From positions 7,782,501 through 7,846,500 of the forward strand of contig NZ_JAQNDO010000001.1 of the NCBI RefSeq assembly GCF_028369105.1: a stretch of DNA of 64,000 nt. The letters are read 5' to 3'. Shown here piece after piece: positions 9,164 through 16,999 of the stretch. Origin of the DNA: Polyangium mundeleinium. Lineage in GTDB: Bacteria > Myxococcota_A > Polyangia > Polyangiales > Polyangiaceae. The notes under the pieces are model-generated. The model saw only the letters and a list, made by a program, of their open reading frames with translations, did not search any database and was not told where the DNA came from. A program made the translations under genes and the position numbers. Every line of letters starts with the position of its first letter. Position 1 is the first letter of the stretch.

Positions 9164-9204
9164 GCCAGGTGGATTCTGTCCTTCATGCCCTGGGGCGGCG
9201 GAGG

Positions 9205-9305
9205 AACGATGGCGCCATCCATTTGACCGAAAACGTATTGCCAGAGGTACAGCTTCGCCAATGGGTATGCTCGCTCCCGTGGGGCCTGCGCGTGGTCGTG
9301 GGATA
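9205..9305 (+). pseudogene. IS91-like transposase remnant, N-terminal middle fragment
   Basis: Translation includes NVLPEVQLRQWVCSLPWGLR followed by VVVGY. This is the conserved RQWVLSLP-type segment found after the zinc-binding region of IS91-family transposases. The frame breaks on both sides. It lies on the + strand and is joined head-on to a minus-strand fragment of the same transposase family. Confidence 0.7.
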
Positions 9306-9311
9306 CGCTTC

Positions 9312-9421
9312 ACGCGTTTTCGACCCCGACCATTCATCGCCGCTGCTGTGTGGAGATTGAATCCCATCACAAAAGCCACGCGCTCATCGTTACCTATTCG
9401 GCTCGGAGCCACCATACACAA
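9312..9421 (-). pseudogene. IS91-like transposase remnant, central fragment
   Basis: The peptide SRIGNDERVAFVMGFNLHTA followed by AAMNGRGRKRVKRI matches SRIREDERVAVVMGFNVHAG and the next residues in the two larger copies (15.5 and 20.7 kb). It is on the opposite strand to the fragment just to its left, so two pieces of one gene have been joined by rearrangement. Confidence 0.75.
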
Positions 9422-9630
9422 ACAGATCCCGCTTCCCGCCTCCGCTTCCGCTCCCGCTTCCGCTTCCGCTTCCGCTTCCGCTTCCGCTTCCGCTTCCGCT
9501 TCCGCTTCCGCTTCCGCTTCCGCTTCCGCTTCCGCTTCCGCTTCCGCTTCCGCTTCCGCTTCCGCTTCCGCTTCCGCTTCCGCTTCCGCTTCCGCTTCCG
9601 CTTCCGCTTCCGCTTCCGCTTCCGCTTCCG
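9415..9630. repeat. Hexanucleotide microsatellite (CGCTTC)n, about 29 perfect units
   Basis: From about 9455 to 9630 the sequence is an unbroken run of CGCTTC units, preceded by a few imperfect ones and the flank acaaacagatcccgctt. It reads open in several frames (Ser-Ala or Gly-Ser repeats), but it has no start context, so I do not call a gene. Similar shorter elements occur at 4.4, 6.4, 10.2, 21.4 and 45.1 kb. Copy number is likely to vary between strains. Confidence 0.95.
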
Positions 9631-9831
9631 GGGCGCGCCTTCAGGCTCTTTCGTCCGGGGTCGTTCAGCATGCCCGCGTGCTCGGGTGGCGCAAGGCCGA
9701 GCCGTGCTCGCCGTCCTCGCGCTTCGCGCTCCGGGCGGCTGCGCGCGGTGCGAGGCTTCGCCTCGCAGCCTTGCACCACCCTCCGCGCGCGGGCCCGGGA
9801 CAAGGGTCCCCGGTCGGGGAAGGAGGATGCA

Positions 9832-10155
9832 ATGGCTCTCAGGATCTACAGCGTCACGATCGAAATGCTGCGGCGGTTGCGGCCGGTCATCGAAAAGATC
9901 GGCAGGAAAGATGCGAACCTGGCGGATCAGCTACGGCGTGCAGCTACCAGCGTGCCGCTGAATCTGCACGAAGGCGCCTATTCGCAGGGGCGGAACGTGC
10001 GGGCGCGGTGGCATACCGCCATGGGCTCGGCGGCGGAGGTGCGCGCGTGCTTGGACGCGGCGGAAGCGCTGGGCTACGTCGAATCGGTCGATGATGGCCT
10101 GCGCGATGCGCTCGACCATATCATAGCCACCTTGTACCGGCTGGCGCGGCGGTGA
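9832..10155 (+). CDS. Four-helix bundle protein of the S23 / 23S-rRNA-intervening-sequence family
   Basis: A 107-residue helical protein. The family pattern is clear: ADQLRRAATSVPLNLHEGAY in the second helix, RARWHTAMGSAAEVRACLDA in the third and a final LYRLARR helix. Homologues were first seen inside 23S rRNA intervening sequences, but many, like this one, are free-standing and of unknown function. AGGAGG lies 6 bases before the ATG. The gene sits directly after the hexamer array and is followed by a strong hairpin. Confidence 0.88.
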   Translation: MALRIYSVTIEMLRRLRPVIEKIGRKDANLADQLRRAATSVPLNLHEGAYSQGRNVRARWHTAMGSAAEVRACLDAAEALGYVESVDDGLRDALDHIIATLYRLARR

Positions 10156-10162
10156 GGCGCAC

Positions 10163-10190
10163 AGCGGGCCGTGCCTCGCCGCGGCCCGCT
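10163..10190 (+). terminator. Hairpin after the S23-family gene
   Basis: An 8-bp perfect stem (AGCGGGCC with GGCCCGCT) and 12-base loop sit 7 bases after the stop, followed by GCTTTCG. The short T-run makes it only a moderate intrinsic terminator. Confidence 0.5.
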
Positions 10191-10278
10191 GCTTTCGCGG
10201 GAGCGGGAGCGGGGGCGGAGGCGTTAGCGGGGGGCGCAGAGCGCGAGGCGGTTCCGGGCCAGGTGCAGGCGGGCGTAG

Positions 10279-10422
10279 GCGGTTTTCAGGCGGATTCGTA
10301 GTGCGCGGGGCCTCGACGGGCGCCTCGACGCCTCGCGCAACTGTCCTCGCTGCGGCTATCCCGTGCAGGCTTCTCGGAAGAGCTGCTACGTCTGCTCTCA
10401 CGAGCTCGGCCGAGCGGAATAG
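10279..10422 (+). pseudogene. Zinc-ribbon fragment without a start codon
   Basis: The frame carries two Cys pairs, NCPRCGYPV and CYVCSHEL, 10 residues apart, the spacing of a small zinc ribbon. It ends at a TAG at 10420-10422. No ATG, GTG or TTG start lies between this motif and the upstream in-frame stop, so it is probably the 3' end of a broken gene. It could instead be a real small protein if the upstream stop is a sequencing error. Confidence 0.35.
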
Positions 10423-10450
10423 GGTCCGCTCAGCGAGCGTCTTCGAAACC

Positions 10451-11041
10451 ATGCGCAGCCGTTCGTCTCTTCTCGCGCTCGGCGCTCTCATGACCTGCTG
10501 CTCTCACGGCGGCCCGCCGCCTCCACGAGAGGCCGCCTCGAGCTCGCCCAGCGCCTGCGACGAGCTCCCGTTGTTTCGCGTCTACGAGGAGCACGGTGCC
10601 TCTCATCGACGAAGCGCTCACCGACTCGAGCTCGATCTGCCGGTGGATCTCCACTCCCTCGATTGTGGAGCGCCCGACAGCTACGGACACGAAATGACGC
10701 TCACGCTCGTGCTCGGCAGCGCCGCGGATCGTTGCGTGATCGAGGAAGCGTTCGCGGTCGGAAAAGCCTACGGTCCCCCTGGCTTCCCGTCGGGTTCCTG
10801 GAAAAACACCTTCACGGTAACCGGCGCTCCAGATCTTGCGTCCGCCGATCTGCAGCAGGTCGAGCTCCGAGATCCGACCCGCCAGGAGGCGCTCCTGCTC
10901 CTCGGGACCATTTACTACTTCTACGCGGGCGTCGTCGACGGAGGTCGATTGAAGCCAGAGCTCATACCCGAGGAGGCGAGCGACTGCTGCTACGGCTTCA
11001 CGAGCGCCGAAGCACTGCGCTGGTCGTATCCGAGCCCCTGA
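10451..11041 (+). CDS. Predicted lipoprotein, unknown function
   Basis: A 196-residue protein, not recognised. It starts MRSRSSLLALGALMTCCSHG, a lipoprotein signal with Cys16 or Cys17 as the modified residue, followed by a Pro/Ser-rich linker. The body holds several acidic and aromatic segments and a CC pair near residue 179, with no catalytic motif. The ATG at 10451 is chosen because it begins the signal peptide. It ends 51 bases before an IS91-like terminal fragment. Confidence 0.65.
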   Translation: MRSRSSLLALGALMTCCSHGGPPPPREAASSSPSACDELPLFRVYEEHGASHRRSAHRLELDLPVDLHSLDCGAPDSYGHEMTLTLVLGSAADRCVIEEAFAVGKAYGPPGFPSGSWKNTFTVTGAPDLASADLQQVELRDPTRQEALLLLGTIYYFYAGVVDGGRLKPELIPEEASDCCYGFTSAEALRWSYPSP

Positions 11042-11092
11042 ACGGACCGATCTCTCATCGAGATCAGCCGTATCTCGATGGTCTCCGCGTCA

Positions 11093-11222
11093 GCGCTTAG
11101 GGCAAATAACCAGCCAATTTCACCCTCGAGCAGGAACCGTCGCCCCGCCGCCCCCCGCCGCGGCCGTATCCCCGACTACGGCATGACGCCACCACGCGTG
11201 GGCCTCGCGCGGAAAGTCGAGC
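11093..11222. mobile_element. Solo IS91-like element end (copy 1)
   Basis: These 130 bases, from GCGCTTAGGGCAAATAACC to CGGAAAGTCGAGC, are nearly identical to the left ends of the two larger copies at 14890 and 20014. They lie downstream of the transposase frame in those copies, where IS91-family elements carry oriIS. Here the rest of the element is missing and the sequence changes at once to a beta-helix gene. Confidence 0.85.
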
Positions 11223-12346
11223 GACTGACCATCGAGCCCTGCGCGGTGGTGCGCTTCGCCGATCGCGTCGGCATGCAGATCGAAGGGGAGCTGATTGCCG
11301 AGGGCGCCGCCGACAAACCCATCGTCTTCGAGCGGGCCGGTGCCGCCGCCTGGGACAGCCTCCGCGTCACCGAAACGGGCCGTGTACGCCTGGCCCACGC
11401 CTCGCTGCGTGGTGGCGGCGCGCTCGGCAACTCGCGCATCGACGGCACCGGCACCCTGGTCCTGGTCGGCGATCCGCACTCGGCCCAGGGACGGATGCCG
11501 CTGGCGAGCGTGCAGCACGTGACCATCGAAGGCTCGGCCTCGCTCGGCGTGCTGCTGAGCCAAAACGCCACGTTCAGCGACGATTCGCGCGAGCTCACCG
11601 TCACCGGCAGTGGCTCGGCGCCGCTGCGCCTGTGGCAACGTGCAGCAAGCAGCGTGCCCAGTGGTCATTACACCGACAACCAGGCCGATGAGATCGCTAT
11701 CGAGGAGGGGGGCTTCGGCAACTCGGCGATCGTCGGTGAGGCCACCCTGCACGATCGCGGCGTGCCCTATCATCTGGTCGCCGGCATGCTGGTGGTCGGC
11801 AGCAGCGGCGACGATCGCACACCCGGCAGCTTGACCATCGAGCCGGGCGTGCAGCTGCGCCTCCAGCAGGGCTCGCGGCTGCTGGTGCAGGCCTACGACA
11901 CCGACGAAGCCGCCACCGGCAGCTTGCGCGCGCTCGGCACCGCGGAGAGACCCATCGTGCTCACCTCGGCGGCCGACACACCGGCGCCGGGCGACGGGGT
12001 GGGCATCACCTTCAAGGGCGCACCCGCCGCCGACAACCGCATCGAGCACACCACCATCGCCTACGCCGGCGGCGACTCGGGGATCTCCAGCTACGACTGC
12101 GCGCTGTCGGAGGACACGTTCTCCAACCACGGCGCGGTGGTGTTCTATGGCCAGCAGCCGGCTTCGGTGTTCCTCACGGACAGCCGCATCGAGCACAGCG
12201 CCCGCGACAGTGTGGTGCGCGGCTGGACCGGCGATCCGCTCGACTTCACCGCGACCAACACCTTCGTCGATGTCGCGCGCTGCCTACAGACCTTCCCCAA
12301 GCCGCCGAACGACTCGTGTCCGGCGGATCCGCCCTGCCCGAAGTGA
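11222..12346 (+). pseudogene. Beta-helix surface protein, 5' end lost to IS91-like end
   Basis: About 374 residues of a right-handed parallel beta-helix-like protein. Repeats such as LTIEPCAVVRF, GSLTIEPGVQLRLQQGSRLL and the IEHTTIAYAGGDSGI turn are typical, with periodic short strands and a Cys-rich tail ending PPCPK. The frame starts exactly at the element junction, and no native start or signal peptide remains. The upstream frame runs into element DNA, so a fused product is possible but unlikely to be secreted. Such proteins are usually cell-surface lipoproteins in myxobacteria (family knowledge). Confidence 0.75.
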
Positions 12347-12459
12347 GCGGCTGGGCCGAGCGATACGGCAAGATCGACGAGCACAGTGGGAAGCTCCCGC
12401 GCGCTCACGACTCCTCTGGACCCACACGAGCCAGGGGTACCGTTCGCTGGTGGACGCAC

Positions 12460-12693
12460 CCCGGCTGTGTCGGCGGCGGCGGCGGTTACGGGGGCGACGG
12501 CGGTCACGCTGGCGGCGGGCTCGGCGGCTCGTCGCTGGCCATTGCCTACGTGGGCGGCCAGGCGCCGAGTCACGTCGGCGGCACACTCAATTTCGGGTCG
12601 TTCGGTGATGGCGGTGTTGGCAGTGATTCCCGCCTGAGCAGCAGCCGCGGGCAAAACGGCGAGAGCGGCGAAGTCCAGGCGCTGTCCCCGTAA
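12460..12693 (+). pseudogene. Glycine-rich surface-protein C-terminal fragment
   Basis: The frame reads CVGGGGGYGGDGGHAGGGLG followed by GSSLAIAYVGG and ends at a TAA. This is the style of the glycine-rich ends of large myxobacterial secreted proteins. No start or upstream domain is attached. It lies 100 bases after the truncated beta-helix gene and may be the displaced end of a related protein. Confidence 0.35.
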
Positions 12694-12814
12694 TCGGCGC
12701 CGGCCCAATGCAAAGAAAGAAAAAGCCGGCTCTCGTCCTTTCGATGCGACCACAGCGACAAAGGAATGTACCGACTCCTGCTAAAGCCCGACTACGTATG
12801 TAAGTGACGCATTG

Positions 12815-13113
12815 ATGACGGGCATGAAGGCCGTCGCCCGCTTCATTGACGACACGTTGAAGAACGGGACCAATGATGACAAGGCTGCGCTCGAGGAGCT
12901 CAAAGCTGGCGCGGCCCGCTCGGACGGGCGGTGCTCGTGCTGGTGGACATGATCCACAGGGCTTTCCGCCTGGCGCGCCGGTCTGACAAGTCAATCCTGA
13001 TGCCCGAGCTCAATCGACTGGCTTCCATGTACGACGCGGGCTCGAGCGCACCCGTCGCAAAAGACACCGCCGCTCCCAACGGGGAGCCCCCGAAGGCCGT
13101 CGCCACCTCTTGA
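12815..13113 (+). pseudogene. Small helical protein split by a frameshift
   Basis: The first frame starts MTGMKAVARFIDDTLKNGTN at 12815 and stops near 12952. The second, overlapping frame continues VLVLVDMIHRAFRLARRSDK to a stop at 13113. Joined near 12925 they give one ~98-residue amphipathic protein with a Pro/Ala tail. Either a real one-base frameshift or an assembly error would explain it. No family is recognised. Confidence 0.4.
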
Positions 13114-13283
13114 GGTGACGTCAATCAGGGGGGTAGGGGGAGAGTCCCGGGCTGCCTGGGTAGGAGCGCCGCGAGAGCCTGAGTCCGGCCCACTGGGTCG
13201 GCCCCTGGGATCTGCGCGCAGGAGGTGGGGGTCAGCGCTGGGAACTTTGAAATTTCCACGAGTGCCGGTATCCTCCCGGCTCG

Positions 13284-13772
13284 ATGAGCTCGTATCCGTC
13301 AATCCTTCTCCATCCTGCCCTCTTGCTGGTCGCCATCGCATCCATCGGCTGCCAGTCCAAGGGCGTCTGCACCTACACCGAGCCCTCTTCCGACAACATC
13401 GATGTTTGCCACGTGAACTTCTCGAAGTCGGAGTGTGCGAGCAAGAGCGGCGAGTTCCTGAACGTCGACGACGAGAAGAGCGGAGAGATCCTCTGCCGTA
13501 CGCGCGGCTACGAGGGGAAAGGCAAGCAGGAGAGCGACAAGCCCGGGGAGGCGTACTCGTTGTCGAAATTGCGCCAGGGTAGCTGCGTCGTCGGCGCCGC
13601 GGACGAGTGTGTTCCGGACGAGAGCAAGAGCACCTGCGAGAAGACGGCGAAGGGCACCTGGACGTTCGGCGACACCCGCGAGCAGCGCGACGCCGCGTGC
13701 AAGGCCGCGGGCTACACGAAGTTCGACTCGGGCGGGGGAATCGGCATCGACCGATGGAAGCGCCCGAATTGA
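13284..13772 (+). CDS. Cys-rich predicted lipoprotein, unknown function
   Basis: A 162-residue protein, not recognised. Signal peptide ends IASIGC with the lipid-modified Cys at position 23. Eight further cysteines are spread in pairs over the body (CTYTE, VCHVNFSKSEC, LCRTRGY, SCVVGAADEC, TCEKT, ACKAAGY), suggesting two disulfide-linked repeats of about 55 residues. AT-richer DNA (aactttgaaatttcc) just upstream may hold the promoter. It is intact although surrounded by broken genes. Confidence 0.65.
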   Translation: MSSYPSILLHPALLLVAIASIGCQSKGVCTYTEPSSDNIDVCHVNFSKSECASKSGEFLNVDDEKSGEILCRTRGYEGKGKQESDKPGEAYSLSKLRQGSCVVGAADECVPDESKSTCEKTAKGTWTFGDTREQRDAACKAAGYTKFDSGGGIGIDRWKRPN

Positions 13773-14005
13773 CGACGAAGCCGGTGGGCCCCACCGCTAC
13801 GACTTTGAGCTTGTGTTCCCAGACGGCCACTCCCCGCCGTGGATTCGCTTCGACCGTAACCGTGCGGCGAACCGCGTCGTGACGGGCTCGGCCCCGAGGA
13901 GCTACCAAGCGCCTCGGAGGTTCGAGGATGGACGACGACGAGAACTTGGACGAGCGCAAGGACGCTCCGCGAGCAGGTGGAGCTCTGGCGCAGAAAGTGG
14001 GGCCT

Positions 14006-14220
14006 ATGACGACTCAGGAGCGCTGGCGGGCCCACGTGGATGTGTGGAAGTCGAGCGGGCTGTGGTGCACGGCTTACCCGCGAGGGCCGGCATCAACCAG
14101 CGGACGCTGACGTGGTGGAAGTCGAGGCTGGCGAGCGCCGGCGCGTCGGAGTATGCACCGTGGACTTCGTCGAGATCCCGACACCGGCGGCGTGTTCCAG
14201 GGAATCGTTCGGGGTCGTCA
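14006..14220 (+). pseudogene. IS66 family TnpA N-terminal remnant
   Basis: MTTQERWRAHVDVWKSSGLW is followed, after shifts through the other two frames, by ARAGINQRTLTWWKSRLAS and VDFVEIPTP. Together these give the helix-turn-helix half of an IS66 accessory protein. At least two frameshifts make it non-functional. The 220 bases before it show nothing else recognisable. Confidence 0.65.
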
Positions 14221-14299
14221 TGGCTCGCTTCCTTTCGGGCCGGGTCTCCGGCCGTGAAGGAGGAGTGCAGGCTCCGTCACGGGTGACGACGCGGATCGG

Positions 14300-14620
14300 C
14301 GCAGTCGTGCATGTTGGGCCCTCGAGGTGCGACCGAAGCCGCGCTCGACATGATCGTCGTCACCGGCGGCGGTTCGTGCACTCCCGGTTCGAACCGCCGC
14401 ATCACTCGGCGGCCCAGCATGCTCGTCGAGGTAGGTCGAGAACCAGTGCGCGGCACGATCGTAGTCGGCCGCGAGATCGAAGGCGATGCGGCCGAGCATG
14501 TACCCCGGCCTTGCCGGCCTCCGGCGCGTCGGGAAATCGCCGGCGCAGCTCGGTGAGCGCCTTCTGGGCTCGCCCGGAGTTGCGCGCGAAGCGAGCCACT
14601 TCGGACTCCTCGTCGGGCAA
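14300..14620 (-). pseudogene. TPR-protein fragment
   Basis: Two frames on this strand join to give ALTELRRRFPDAPEAGKAG then YMLGRIAFDLAADYDRAAHW plus FSTYLDEHAG. This is the C-terminal TPR-like pattern often found after FecR-type domains in myxobacteria. A frameshift near 14515 and the absence of a start make it a remnant. A short duplicated segment (actcctcgtcgggcaaa, at 14601 and 14643) lies at its upstream edge. The DNA from 14670 to 14890 holds nothing recognisable. Confidence 0.5.
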
Positions 14621-14889
14621 ATGACAAGGGGCACGCCGAGACGAACTCCTCGTCGGGCAAACGACAAGGGAGGCCGAGCGCGGCGCGGGAGGCCGGCGCG
14701 GTCAACCGGTGAACAGCAGGAGCGGCGCTCGTGGTGGGCCATGCAGGGCCTCACGCGCGGCCAGGAAGCTGCCGCGGGTGGCCGACCGCCCGGTGCGCCA
14801 TCGGCGGGACGCGACTCTCGCACGCTGCGGTCGCTGGCACGACGATGGTCTGCGAATTCGGTAACGGCCGCATCGCGCGGAATACGCGG

Positions 14890-16028
14890 GCGCTTAGGGC
14901 AAATAACCAGCCAATTTCACCCTCGAGCAGGAACCGTCGCCCCGCCGCCCCCGCCGCGGCCGTATCCCCGACTACGGCATGACGCCACCACGCGTGGGCC
15001 TCGCGCGGAAAGTCGAGCTCGTCATCGAATTCTCTGGCACTGCGGGTACACGTACGCATCGGCGCCGGCAGACAGCGAGCGCGAGACGTCCACCGAAGGC
15101 GCCGCCTCAGGGCTGCTCTCGCCGGTGCGCTTTCGGGAATGGCAGCGAGAGTTGCCACAGGGGCACACGCTTACGCATCGGCGGTCCACGCGCCGAGAGC
15201 CCCGCGCGGGCCAACCCTTCGCGAATCGCATCCGGTGTAAGCGCAACGTTTCGCCACCGCATCGTGCTCGCACACTTCGGACACGCTGTCACATCGATGG
15301 CGAACACATGTCGCAAAAGCCACGCCCACGGCTTGCGTCGCGCTTTTCCTCCGGTGGCGTCGTCCACTCACCGAATAGCAACTGCAAAGGCGCTCGGGGT
15401 GGCGCGACGTTCGGCGCTGCCGATGACCGTGCCGACGAAACGACTTCTCTTCGCAATGCCGCATTCGGCGCGAGCACGCCGTGAAACCGCACCCTATGAA
15501 AACGCGGCGGCGGCACCTCACCAGGTACCGGCACACCCGCTCCACGCGTTTCCGATCCCGACCATCGATCGCCGCTCCCGCGTGGACGTTGAAACCCATC
15601 ACGACAGCTACACGCTCATCCTCACGTATTCGGCTCGGCTCCACCACGCGCAGCGCAGGCGCTCGCGCCGCCACGTCATAACAAGCCATAAGCGCAGGCT
15701 CGATATCGTCTCCCACTTCACCGCCAGATAGGCCTTCGATCGAGCGGCCCCGGTTCTTCAATATCGCCGCCACCCGCTTTGCGGTCCGCTCGGCGACATT
15801 CTGGACCTCACCCTCCGTCGGCGCTGACAGCCGCAGAAACGACAAGCATTCTCCATCCATACCCGCGCGCCGCACGTACACACCATCCAGCACGAGCGTA
15901 TGCGCATGCACGTTCAGCCGCAGCGCCAAGTCGAATCGCTGGATGACTGTCACGGCTCCGGGAAACGCATCTTCAACGCTCGAAAGGCCAAACATACGCT
16001 TCGCGCGGCGTTGGTGCACTAAATTCAA
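14890..16028 (-). mobile_element. Defective IS91-like element, copy A
   Basis: Bases 14890-15969 are nearly identical to 20014-21106 (copy B), in the same orientation. Copy A lacks 13 bases found in B, as a 10- and a 3-base gap near 15363-15381. It keeps slightly more of the transposase on the right side (to ~16028), where it abuts an acetolactate-synthase-like fragment. The left end carries the conserved 130-base terminal segment also found alone at 11093. Confidence 0.9.
15107..16028 (-). pseudogene. IS91-like transposase, frameshifted (copy A)
   Basis: The visible order is HQRRAKRMFGLSSVEDAFPG, then the HUH motif as LNVHAHTLVLDGVYV. A YL-containing segment RVCRYLVR follows; it likely holds the catalytic Tyr. 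After a frame break come FHRVRFHGVLAPNAALRREV, the LFGE segment, and a cysteine pair in the tail (ACPKCASTMRW). Copy A has an extra 13-base net loss that shifts the LFGE region. It also shares with copy B a missing segment after the CRYL motif. It cannot make active rolling-circle transposase. Confidence 0.85.
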
Positions 16029-16029
16029 A

Positions 16030-16350
16030 TGAGCTTGAGGGCTTCGCTTCGGTCCAGGCCGTATCCGCAGGAAGGATTAACGTGGCGATGCGGCCCGGCA
16101 GCGTGTTAGCTTGCTTGATTGCCTCCGCCGTGTCTCCCGCGATGTTGTCTGCAGACGTGGTCGTTCGTACCCAGTGAGACATGGTGTGGGCCAAGCTCTC
16201 GATATCCCCGGTTAACGGCGAATCCGTTGCCTTGTGGCCTTGCCGGTGCTCCCCCACGATGTTGACCATCGGCACCTGCGCACGCTTGGCATTGTGAAGG
16301 TTGGCGAGCCCGTTTGCTAGCCCGGGTGCCAGGTGCAACGTAAGCGTCCG
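16030..16350 (-). pseudogene. Acetolactate-synthase-like (TPP enzyme) N-terminal fragment
   Basis: The peptide TLTLHLAPGLANGLANLHNA, NIVGEHRQGHKATDSPLTGD, SLAHTMSHWVRT and GRIATLILPADTAWTEAKPS matches the N-terminal pyrimidine-binding domain of thiamine-pyrophosphate enzymes of the acetolactate-synthase/benzoylformate-decarboxylase group. Only about 107 of ~550 residues remain. Its downstream part is cut off by IS91-like copy A, and its start is missing too. Confidence 0.8.
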
Positions 16351-16443
16351 GCGAACCCGTCTTGACGACTTGGACCGGGTCATGTCTGGAGAAGGCCTCG
16401 TCGCGGCGCGGGCCCAATGTGCCCGCACCGCGACGGCGGATAG

Positions 16444-16899
16444 TCAGGAAGCGGTGACGCTGGCGGTCCAGGTCACGCCGAAGCGATCCGTGAGCATGCC
16501 GAAGCCTGCGCTCCACGCCGACGCGGCGAGCGGCTCCACGACCGTGGCGTCGACGACCAGCGCGTTCCAGTGGCGCTGTATCTCTTCGAGGCTGTCGGCG
16601 CTGATCGAGACAAAGAGCGCCTGGTCGGTGATCGTGACGCCGTTCTCGCGACGGGTCGAACCGCCGGAGGCGATGCCACCCTCGGTCTGACCGGGGATGT
16701 CGTAGCCCATCACACGGAAACCGTTCTCGGCGGCGATGAGACCGAACACGACCTTGTCGGCGCCGGGCACGTGGGCCGGCATGCCGAAGTCTGCGTAGGT
16801 CTTGATGACCAGGTGGCCGCCGAAGACGGACTGGTAGAACTCCAGCGCATGGCGCGCGTCGCCACGAAAGTTGAGGTGGGTGGTCGTCTGGATGGACAT
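16444..16899 (-). CDS. VOC family (PhnB/glyoxalase-like) protein
   Basis: A 151-residue vicinal-oxygen-chelate protein of the PhnB-like group: HLNFRGDARHALEFYQSVFG at the start and GMLTDRFGVTWTASV at the end are characteristic. AAGGAG sits 5 bases before the ATG. It is divergent from a WYL-type regulator with a 100-base gap; the same pairing is common in actinobacteria and some proteobacteria (family knowledge). That suggests the two genes moved together. The biochemical role is unknown; many relatives are bleomycin-resistance or 3-demethylubiquinone-like proteins by annotation only. Confidence 0.9.
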   Translation of the reverse strand: MSIQTTTHLNFRGDARHALEFYQSVFGGHLVIKTYADFGMPAHVPGADKVVFGLIAAENGFRVMGYDIPGQTEGGIASGGSTRRENGVTITDQALFVSISADSLEEIQRHWNALVVDATVVEPLAASAWSAGFGMLTDRFGVTWTASVTAS

Positions 16900-16999
16900 T
16901 TCTGCTCCTTGGATGAAGTCGGCCTGATCGGCGCGATGACGCCAGTCTCCCATCCGTGTAGGTCCACTTCTGTCCTAAACATGCGCTAAAGTAAAAAAC
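16900..16999. promoter_or_regulatory. Divergent control region between VOC and WYL genes
   Basis: The 100-base gap contains an AT-richer stretch, tcctaaacatgcgctaaagt, directly before the regulator start. It is lower in GC than everything around it and is the likely promoter/operator for both genes. No clear inverted repeat is seen. Confidence 0.4.

Noticed and set aside
9350-9961. Ser-Ala, Arg-Phe or Gly-Ser repeat proteins across the hexamer array
   Set aside because: They exist only because CGCTTC lacks stops in most frames, and none has a ribosome site or conserved flanking domain.
11093-11222. Element end as the true 5' end of the beta-helix gene
   Set aside because: The same 130 bases occur at two other loci attached to different DNA, so they belong to the mobile element and not to the gene.
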